Positions 1-6,017 of a stretch of 16,884 bases of DNA are shown piece after piece; within the stretch, counting starts at the first letter, position 1; every line of letters begins with the position of its first letter. The notes under the pieces are model-generated. The model saw only the letters and a list, made by a program, of their open reading frames with translations, ran no database searches and was not told where the DNA came from. This DNA is from CBDCKR01 sp964572045 (GTDB lineage: Bacteria; Gemmatimonadota; Gemmatimonadetes; Longimicrobiales; Gaopeijiaceae). Location of the stretch: assembly GCA_964572045.1 (NCBI GenBank), contig CAZNEI010000048.1, forward strand, positions 1 to 16,884. The letters are read 5' to 3'. The position numbers and the translations under genes are program-made.

Positions 1-50
1 CGAAAGAGGACATTCCTACTTTGCTAAGAGAGGACATTTCTAAATTGGTA
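1..50. mobile_element. Probable insertion-sequence end (partial, left edge)
   Basis: The motif AGAGGACATT occurs at 5-14 and again at 29-38. The two copies sit in a 24-base direct repeat whose second halves are also similar (CTACTTTG against CTAAATTG). This stretch is clearly more AT-rich than the rest of the window. Repeated 'GGACATTTCTA..TTG' blocks of this kind are, from memory, typical of the multiple terminal repeats of some integrase-type (DDE/rve) insertion sequences such as IS21-like or IS481-like elements. No transposase reading frame is visible here, so the body of the element would lie to the left of the window. The family assignment is uncertain. Confidence 0.45.
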
Positions 51-166
51 CGACATCCTGGGGCGCTGCCTGCGCGGCTCTCTGACCGCCGCCCCATCAC
101 CCGGCGGCAGGGCTGCGGCACCGAAGGAGGGCCCGAGGCACCTCAGGCGGTTCGACGCGGCCGCCG
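51..166. other. Spacer between putative IS end and amidohydrolase 3' end
   Basis: GC-rich sequence downstream of the minus-strand amidohydrolase. I see no gene, no strong hairpin and no further copy of the left-edge repeat. Confidence 0.4.
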
Positions 167-1912
167 TCACGCCTCGTGCATCGTGCGCCCCCCCACGACG
201 GTGCGAACGACCTGGATTTCCTTGATCCGCTCGGGATCCGCGTCGTGAGGGTCTTCGGCCAAGATCACGAAGTCCGCGAGTTTACCCGGCGTGATGGAAC
301 CCTTGAGATCCTCCTCGAAGGAGGCATAGGCTCCGTTGCGGGTGCAGATGCGGAGCGCCTCGCCCACGGTGATCCGCTGATTCGGCCCCCACACTCGGCC
401 CCTCATGTCCGTACGGGTCACCAAGCTCTGGATGGCCATCAGAGGCTCGAACGGACCGGGCACGTAGTCGGACGCCGGCGCCACGGGGATGCCGTGGTCG
501 AGGAAGGAGCGGTGAGCGAACATCCGCGTGAGCTTGTCCTCTCCGTACTCCAGCCACTTGTTGCCGTGGTAGTGGACGTAGGTGTAGAAGGGCGTGGGAA
601 TCGCTCCCACTGCGCGGATCCGGCGGAGGAGGCTCTCGTTGACCAGGGTGCAGTGTTCGATGCGGTGCCTGGGATCAGGCCTCGGAAACTCCTCCTGCAT
701 CTGCTCGTACGCATTGAGGACCATGTCGATCGCCACGTCGCCGTTTGCGTGGATGCCTACCTGCCACCCCGCGCGGTGGGCCTCCTCGACGACCTCGTGG
801 ATCTCGTCCTGCTCCATCGTGAGGATCCCGTAGTCGTCGGGCCGGCCGACGAAGGGGGTGCTCATGGCCATCGTCCGTCCTGACGCCGATCCGTCGGCCG
901 TGTACTTCACGGCCCCGATACGGAGCCATTCGTCTCCCAGCCCGGTTCGGACGCCGGCGTCCTTGAGCGCCCCATAAGCGTCTCCGTAGCCGCTCGGAAA
1001 GAAGTACATGCGGTATCGCATCGTCCCCGCCTGATAGGCGTCCTGGAGGGCTACGAGATCGTTCCGGCTCCCGCCGGTCCAGTGCACGGACGTGAGTCCC
1101 GCCGCTGTCATCAGGCCGGAGAGATGGGCGATCCCGTCCCGCCGGTTTTCACGCGTGATCTCGGGGGCTTCCCCCACGCCGCTGAAGACCTCCTGCGCCT
1201 CCTCCTCGACGAGTCCCGTGAGTTCCCCGTCGCTGTCCCTCTCGAAGCGGCCCCCCGGAGGGTCCTCGATCTCGGCCGTTACGCCCGCCATCTCGAGCGC
1301 CCTGCTGTTGTACCAAGCGATGTGCCCGCCGCGGTGGGAGACGCGAACCGGGTGGTCGGTGGTCGCCTCGTCCAGGTCCCAGCGGTGGATCCTTCGATAG
1401 GCGCCCCCGTCAGGGTCCACGACCTTGGTGTCGTCGTACTTGAACGCGTCGATCCACCGACCGAGCGGTGTCTCTTGGGCCCTTGCCCGGATCAGGCGCT
1501 GGATGTCGGCGATAGTCTCCACCTGGCCCAAGTCGACGTCCAAGAGCTCGTTCACCCCGCCGGGATGGCAGTGGGCGTCGATGAAGCCCGGGGTGACGGT
1601 CATCTCTGCCGCATCGATCACCTCGGTGTCGGGCCCTGCCATGCCGCTCACGTCGTCACTCGTGCCGACCGCGAGGAAGCGGCCGTGTTTGACCGCGAAT
1701 GCCTCCGCCCGGGGTTGCCCGTCGTCCATCGTGTAGACGCGCCCGTTCACCACGATGAGGTCGGGCGCCGCCCCCGGGACCGCCTGCTGGTCCGAACGCC
1801 TTGCGGGCGCCGTGGACGCATCCGCCCTCGACTCCGTCCCACCCCCTCCGGGGGCTCCGAGCAGAAACGCTCCACCCATTCCCAGAAACTCACCTCTCGT
1901 GTAGTCCGTCAT
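167..1912 (-). CDS. YtcJ-type metal-dependent amidohydrolase (amidohydrolase_3 family)
   Basis: A 581-residue hydrolase of the amidohydrolase superfamily, which cleaves amide or related C-N bonds with active-site metal. The exact substrate cannot be read from sequence. The ATG at 1912 is chosen because GGGAGAGG (1916-1923) sits just upstream of it on the minus strand; the frame stays open further up but is uncharacteristic there. The N terminus (TRGEFLGMGG, residues 5-14, then a short hydrophobic stretch) resembles a Tat signal in which the second Arg is Gly. The composite beta-sandwich start (VVNGRVYTM, ~54-62) leads to the metal motif HCH at 114-116 (PGFIDAHCH). Other family landmarks are K336 (AVKYTADGS), H388 (IHANGD), H420 (RIEH) and D482 (ASDYVPGPF). 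Length and motif order fit the YtcJ family. It is divergent from the HtpX gene, with a 466-base gap between them. Confidence 0.93.
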   Translation of the reverse strand: MTDYTRGEFLGMGGAFLLGAPGGGGTESRADASTAPARRSDQQAVPGAAPDLIVVNGRVYTMDDGQPRAEAFAVKHGRFLAVGTSDDVSGMAGPDTEVIDAAEMTVTPGFIDAHCHPGGVNELLDVDLGQVETIADIQRLIRARAQETPLGRWIDAFKYDDTKVVDPDGGAYRRIHRWDLDEATTDHPVRVSHRGGHIAWYNSRALEMAGVTAEIEDPPGGRFERDSDGELTGLVEEEAQEVFSGVGEAPEITRENRRDGIAHLSGLMTAAGLTSVHWTGGSRNDLVALQDAYQAGTMRYRMYFFPSGYGDAYGALKDAGVRTGLGDEWLRIGAVKYTADGSASGRTMAMSTPFVGRPDDYGILTMEQDEIHEVVEEAHRAGWQVGIHANGDVAIDMVLNAYEQMQEEFPRPDPRHRIEHCTLVNESLLRRIRAVGAIPTPFYTYVHYHGNKWLEYGEDKLTRMFAHRSFLDHGIPVAPASDYVPGPFEPLMAIQSLVTRTDMRGRVWGPNQRITVGEALRICTRNGAYASFEEDLKGSITPGKLADFVILAEDPHDADPERIKEIQVVRTVVGGRTMHEA

Positions 1913-2378
1913 GGTCCTCTCCCGAAAGTGAAGGTCTAGGCCCGGGCCGGGGGCGACGATCGAGTGGAGATACGGGGCCGGTCGGCAAGCTACGAGAGGA
2001 AAGACGCCCGGGGTAGGGCCCCGCCGGGGCGAGCGGCGGAGCACATCCCGGTACCCGCGCTCACCCGCTCCAGGAGCACCGGACCGGGGCGTGCACCAGG
2101 CGGCAAACACGTCCGCCGCACGGGAGCCAGTCGAAGGCGAGCCCGGCGACCCTCGACGCCAGCCTCACCGCCCCCCCGCATCGCCGAGGACCCCGGGGTG
2201 TGGCGGCGGAGTCGGGAAAGCGGCACTCGCGGTGATGGGCCGGGTCGGGACAAGCGCCCGGCGTGTCCTGGAGGCGGCACCGGGGGGCGGGCTACGGGGC
2301 GGGCACCCACGCGGGAAGCCGGTGTACACAGCCGTGCGGTAAAGCGATCACTTCAAAATCGGATCAGGTCAACGACAC
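1913..2378. promoter_or_regulatory. Divergent intergenic region (amidohydrolase / htpX)
   Basis: This 466-base gap between divergently transcribed genes must hold promoters for both, unless one starts inside its neighbour. Only the last ~50 bases before htpX become AT-richer (for example GGTAAAGCG and TTCAAAATC at about 2338-2360). The palindrome GTGTACAC lies near 2322. I find no convincing -35/-10 pair. The open frames across the gap are low-complexity Arg/Pro/Gly readings typical of non-coding GC-rich DNA. Confidence 0.35.
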
Positions 2379-3224
2379 ATGCAGCAGTTCAAGACATTTG
2401 TGCTTATGGCGGGACTCACCGCGCTTCTGGTCGTATTCGGCGGGTACCTGGGAGGCCAGCAGGGCGCGCTCCTGTTTTTTCTGATCGCTGCGGTCATGAA
2501 TTTCGGCATGTTCTGGTTCAGCGACCGGGCCGTGCTGCGGATGTACCGGGCGCGCCTGCTCGGTCCCGACGATGCGCCTGAGCTCTATCAGATGGTCGAT
2601 GTCCTTCGGCGCCGCGCCGAGCTTCCGATGCCCACGCTCGCCCTCGCACCGTCGGAGCAACCGAATGCCTTCGCGACCGGCCGAAGCCGGGACAAGGCGG
2701 TCGTGTGCGTCACGGCCGGACTCCTGAAGCTGGTGAATCGCCGCGAGCTCGAGGGCGTCGTCGCGCACGAGCTGGCACATATCAAGCACAACCACATGCT
2801 CGTCTCAACCGTGGCCGCCACGATGGCCGGGGCGATCGCGCTCCTGGCCTCGATCGCCCGCTGGGGTGCGATTCTCGGGGGAGGCCGGGACGGGGACCGG
2901 AACCCCTTTGCCCTGATCGTCATGTCGATCGTGGCACCCCTGGCCGCCATGATCGTCCAGATGGCCATCAGTCGAGCCAACGAATTCCAGGCCGACCGGA
3001 CCGCCGCGCGGCTTGCGGGAACTCCGGTCGGCCTCGCAAGCGCCCTCCGGCGGCTGGACAGCTATTCCCGGCGGATCCCTATGGAGGTGAACCCGGCCGC
3101 GGCCCAACTCGCCATCGTTAATCCGCTGGCGGGGCGCCGCCGCGGAGGACTCGTTCGGCTCTTCAGCACGCATCCCCCCACGGAGGAGCGGGTGGCTCGC
3201 CTGCGCGAGCTGAAGGGCGCCTAA
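2379..3224 (+). CDS. htpX: HtpX-type membrane zinc metalloprotease (M48 family)
   Basis: A 281-residue M48B peptidase. HtpX proteins are inner-membrane zinc proteases that degrade misfolded or damaged membrane proteins. Two hydrophobic segments near the N terminus (~7-22 and ~28-46) anchor the protein. The zinc-binding and catalytic motif HELAH spans 130-134 (VVAHELAHIKHNH), and the third zinc ligand is E202 in NEFQAD. Two more hydrophobic stretches (~143-165 and ~177-197) lie between these, as in the family. The substrate-cleft motif EQPNAFATG (93-101) is also typical, and the C terminus has the expected STHPPTEERVARL signature. The length matches family members (about 280-300). The ATG at 2379 follows GGATCAGG by about 10 bases. 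No second heat-shock gene is nearby, so envelope-stress regulation is only an inference. Confidence 0.95.
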   Translation: MQQFKTFVLMAGLTALLVVFGGYLGGQQGALLFFLIAAVMNFGMFWFSDRAVLRMYRARLLGPDDAPELYQMVDVLRRRAELPMPTLALAPSEQPNAFATGRSRDKAVVCVTAGLLKLVNRRELEGVVAHELAHIKHNHMLVSTVAATMAGAIALLASIARWGAILGGGRDGDRNPFALIVMSIVAPLAAMIVQMAISRANEFQADRTAARLAGTPVGLASALRRLDSYSRRIPMEVNPAAAQLAIVNPLAGRRRGGLVRLFSTHPPTEERVARLRELKGA

Positions 3225-3396
3225 GATCGCTGACACCCTCATGCCTCGAGGTTGGTGGTTCCGATCCGGTCGGTCCACGAGCGCCGACGTCGGATTCGAC
3301 GCACCGTCCTGCGGTCTCGAGGGGCTGTGTTGTTTCGTTGCGGATCTCCGATCAGGATCGGCAAGGCAGGCGGACAATAGGAGAGGACGGAGAACC

Positions 3397-4419
3397 ATGA
3401 AACGCTTCAAGCTGTGCGACCGCGTTGCCACCTCACGCGCAATCTTGCTGATGCTTGCGCTGCCGACTGCGGTCTCGGCGCAGTCTCATCGGCCGCCCCC
3501 CAGTCCGCCCGCCGAGTGGGGACCGATCTCGATCAATCTGGAAGAGTTCGAGTACCCGCATCCGGTCGAGTTCATGAACTTCCGGGTCTACGGACAGGAC
3601 GTGCGGATCGCCTACATGGATGTCGCGCCGATGAGGCCGGCCAACGGCCGGGCCGTCGTCTTTCACCACGGGGGCAGCTACTACGGCTGGTACTGGAAGA
3701 GCCAGATCGAGGCTCTGACCCGGGCAGGCTACCGCGTCGTCGTAAAGGACCGGCTCGGGTGGGGAAAGTCGTCCAAGCCGATTCTGCCGTACAGCATGAG
3801 CCTGCACGCGTCCAACACGGCCCGCCTCATGGAGCACCTGGGCATCTCGGAGGCCGCCATCGTCGGACACTCCATCGGTGGGCAGATGGCGACCCGCTTC
3901 GCCTTCCTCTATCCGGAGAAGACGACGCACCTCGTCACGATCAACCAAATCGGCCTGACCGACCGCCGGGCGGGCCGGGGGTTTCGGCCTTTCAACGGTG
4001 AGATCGACGCCGATCCGGACCTTCAGAGTGCCTACGAAGCGGATGTGCGGACCGACACGCGACGCTATGTGGAGTGGAGGCCGGAGTTCTTGGAGCACCT
4101 GCGGATCCGGCACGGACAGCGGCTGAGCGGGGACTGGCCCAGGCTCGCCTACGTTCGCCGGCTGAGCGGGAACCTGCGATCGATCGACACGGTGGTCGAC
4201 GACTGGCCCCACATCAAGGCGAAGACGCTGATCCTCGGCGGAGAAATCGACGGACCGGAGTTTCCCGACAACGCCCGGCGGGCTGCCGAGATCTTCCCCA
4301 ACGGGGAGGCCTTCCTCATTCCGGACGTCGGCCACAACCCCCACGAAGAGGTGCCCGACATCGTGAACGCAGAGCTGATCCGCTTCTTCGCCACCGGGCC
4401 GGACGAGCCGGAGGGCTAG
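3397..4419 (+). CDS. Secreted alpha/beta hydrolase
   Basis: A 340-residue serine hydrolase with an N-terminal Sec signal peptide: basic MKRFKLCDR, hydrophobic core ~14-26, and a likely cut after AVSA near residue 28. It probably acts in the periplasm. The alpha/beta-hydrolase elements are in order: HHGG (90-93, oxyanion region), DRLGWGKSS (118-126), the nucleophile elbow GHSIGG with S159, the acid D285 (GGEIDGPE) and the base H313 (DVGHNPHEE). An insertion between ~195 and 265 would form the cap. Substrate is unknown; esterase or C-C hydrolase activity are both possible. The ATG at 3397 is preferred over an upstream in-frame ATG at 3241, because it gives the signal peptide at the N terminus and follows the purine-rich GAGAGGACGGAG at 3381. 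The gene lies 172 bases after htpX and probably has its own promoter. Confidence 0.9.
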   Translation: MKRFKLCDRVATSRAILLMLALPTAVSAQSHRPPPSPPAEWGPISINLEEFEYPHPVEFMNFRVYGQDVRIAYMDVAPMRPANGRAVVFHHGGSYYGWYWKSQIEALTRAGYRVVVKDRLGWGKSSKPILPYSMSLHASNTARLMEHLGISEAAIVGHSIGGQMATRFAFLYPEKTTHLVTINQIGLTDRRAGRGFRPFNGEIDADPDLQSAYEADVRTDTRRYVEWRPEFLEHLRIRHGQRLSGDWPRLAYVRRLSGNLRSIDTVVDDWPHIKAKTLILGGEIDGPEFPDNARRAAEIFPNGEAFLIPDVGHNPHEEVPDIVNAELIRFFATGPDEPEG

Positions 4420-4439
4420 AAGCCGCAGTAGCGGCCCTC

Positions 4440-4465
4440 CGGGGACGCTCGCTCTCGGGTCCCCG
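4440..4465 (+). terminator. Putative hairpin terminator after alpha/beta hydrolase
   Basis: A seven-base-pair GC stem (CGGGGAC at 4440-4446 with GTCCCCG at 4459-4465) and a 12-base loop lie 20 bases after the hydrolase stop codon. No T-run follows, so intrinsic termination is uncertain. Confidence 0.35.
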
Positions 4466-4741
4466 TCCGTGGCTCGGCTTCGCAGGATCGACGTCGCAAG
4501 CCGCTCATCGCACGCGGAGGCCTTGGCGTCGGTCCGCCGCGCCTCGGCTTCGTCTCGCGACTGGACGCGCTCAGAAAACACCTCCGGCCGCCGGGGGCGT
4601 GGTCGGCGCCGGGCTGTGGACCTGCCTCGCTCGCTCTGGCCTGGCGCAATCGCGCGGTTGCTCGTATATGAACCGAATCCCGGCATCCTGGTTTCCTGTC
4701 GTTCGCTCTCCATGTCGCCCGAACTAGCGGAACAGAATCGA
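4466..4741. other. Non-coding stretch before deacylase relic
   Basis: No gene recognised. The overlapping open frames on both strands are Arg/Ser/Pro-rich and mutually inconsistent. The stretch may include further unrecognisable remains of the decayed deacylase gene that follows. Confidence 0.3.
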
Positions 4742-4744
4742 TAG

Positions 4745-5176
4745 TCCTGGGCGAGAGACCGCCGAAATGGGACTTCCCTCCTGCAGACCACGCGGATGAA
4801 AGGTGTGGGCGATCCGGTCCCTGCCGTGGATCTGTGCCAGCCAGCTCGCCGCGTGCACGAGGGGGCAGGGGCCTGCCGACCTCGTCTGCCCCATCCGGTG
4901 CTTTCCATGACCGGGCTCGTGGCCGACTTCCTCGAAGGGCCCGAGCGGGGTTCCCTCCGAGAGGGCTACGGCGCCGACATCAGCCCGCTTGAGCTCGATC
5001 CGGTCCGGGACGTGGCCACCCGTGAAGATCCGCAACAATACTCGGAGGGCACCATGCATGTGCTCGTCAACGGCCCCCTCGCCATCCGAGATGGACGAGC
5101 CACTCCGGCGGTGGCGGGGCCCCCGCTTGTGCGGGGCGGGGCCGCGCTCGAGGAGGATCCGCCTCGTGGCCAATGA
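4745..5176 (+). pseudogene. Relic: C-terminal end of an N-acyl-D-amino-acid deacylase-like amidohydrolase
   Basis: The frame from 4745 to the stop at 5174-5176 ends in a stretch (about 4904-5137) that reads as the C terminus of a D-aminoacylase-type amidohydrolase: SMTGLVADFL, then RGSLREGYGADI, then DPVRDVATREDPQQYSEG, then MHVLVNGPLAIRDGRATP. These match family signatures of the composite beta-sandwich closing the enzyme. The whole catalytic TIM barrel with its metal ligands, normally ~350-400 residues upstream, is missing. Just before SMTG the expected 'AIRSMTG' appears split: CPIRC is read in another frame and SMTG in this one, which suggests a frameshift near 4900. Upstream sequence to 4420 shows no family motif. 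The relic's last 11 bases overlap the next gene. I infer a formerly intact gene upstream of the acyl-CoA pair. The family match is from memory of motifs, not a search. Confidence 0.68.
5150..5156 (+). promoter_or_regulatory. Ribosome binding site fixing the enoyl-CoA hydratase start
   Basis: GAGGAGG lies nine bases before the GTG at 5166. It selects this GTG over an upstream in-frame candidate at 4989 whose extra residues do not resemble the family. The site lies inside the decayed deacylase frame. Confidence 0.7.
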
Positions 5177-5966
5177 CCGGGAGGAGGGACGTGAGGTGCT
5201 CGCGTCCCGGGACGCGGCCCTGCTGACCCTCACCCTCAATCGCCCGCGTCGCCTCAACGCGGTGAACCTCCCTCTCTATGAGCAGCTCGTTGCCGCACTG
5301 GAGGAGGCGGAGGCGGATCGGGGCGTCCGCTGCGTCATCGTGACCGGGAGCGGGCGGGCGTTCTGCGCCGGAGCGGACCTGAAGGCGCATGCCGAGGGGC
5401 CGATGCCGGAGAGGGAACGGGATCGCTACATCCGAGCCGCCCAACGTGCCAACCATCTGATTCAGACGATGGGCACGCCGGTGGTGGCGGCCGTCAACGG
5501 ACACGCCATAGGGGCGGGCCTGGAGCTGGCCCTTTCGGCCGACTTCGCTCTGGCGGCCGAGAGAGCCAAGCTCCGCCTGCCCGAAGTGGCTCTCGGCACG
5601 TTCTTGGGGGGAGGTGTGGTCTACACGTTGGCCGAACGGGTCGGGGTCCTGAAGGCGCGCGAACTCGTGTACCTGGGCGACTTCTTCTCGGGGGCCGAGG
5701 CTGCCCGGATGGGAGTGGTGAACGGGGCGGTGCCGGCGGACGACGTGCTTGCCGAGGCCCGTGACTTGGCGGCTCGGCTCGCTCGCCGCGCCCCGATTCC
5801 GTTCGCGGCGGCCAAGCGCCTCATCGGCCCGGCGGGAACGCTGTCGCGCGAGCAGGCGCTCGAGCAGGAGCGAGCCGCGCTGCAGGAGATCTTTGGGACG
5901 GCGGACTGGACCGAGGGGGTGGAGGCGTTTCGGGACGGGCGGGCTCCCAACTACCGGGGCCGCTAG
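5166..5966 (+). CDS. Enoyl-CoA hydratase/isomerase (crotonase) family protein
   Basis: A 266-residue crotonase-fold enzyme, expected to hydrate trans-2-enoyl-CoA to 3-hydroxyacyl-CoA in the cytoplasm. The first oxyanion loop is GSGRAFCAGADLKAH (61-75). The second is in NGHAIGAGLELAL (111-123), with E120 at the position of the first catalytic Glu of classical hydratases. LPEVALGTFLGGG (138-150) carries the second, E140. Both glutamates being present favours true hydratase activity, although the family also covers isomerases, lyases and hydrolases. The length is typical (about 260). Translation most likely starts at the GTG at 5166, preceded by GAGGAGG. The gene overlaps the end of the deacylase relic by 11 bases and is followed after 51 bases by an acyl-CoA synthetase on the same strand, so the two are probably cotranscribed. 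Confidence 0.92.
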   Translation: MANDREEGREVLASRDAALLTLTLNRPRRLNAVNLPLYEQLVAALEEAEADRGVRCVIVTGSGRAFCAGADLKAHAEGPMPERERDRYIRAAQRANHLIQTMGTPVVAAVNGHAIGAGLELALSADFALAAERAKLRLPEVALGTFLGGGVVYTLAERVGVLKARELVYLGDFFSGAEAARMGVVNGAVPADDVLAEARDLAARLARRAPIPFAAAKRLIGPAGTLSREQALEQERAALQEIFGTADWTEGVEAFRDGRAPNYRGR

Positions 5967-6017
5967 CCGAAGCATGAAGGACGACGAGCGCCGAATCATC
6001 CACCCAGGGGGTCTCGA

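Noticed and set aside
176..883. Long plus-strand open frame opposite the amidohydrolase
   Set aside because: It is the antisense shadow of a clearly recognisable amidohydrolase and has a His/Arg/Val-rich composition with no motif.
3433..4908. Long minus-strand open frame (491 codons) opposite the alpha/beta hydrolase and relic
   Set aside because: It has no domain, has Arg/Pro-rich composition and spans unrelated features. GC-rich DNA produces such antisense frames readily.
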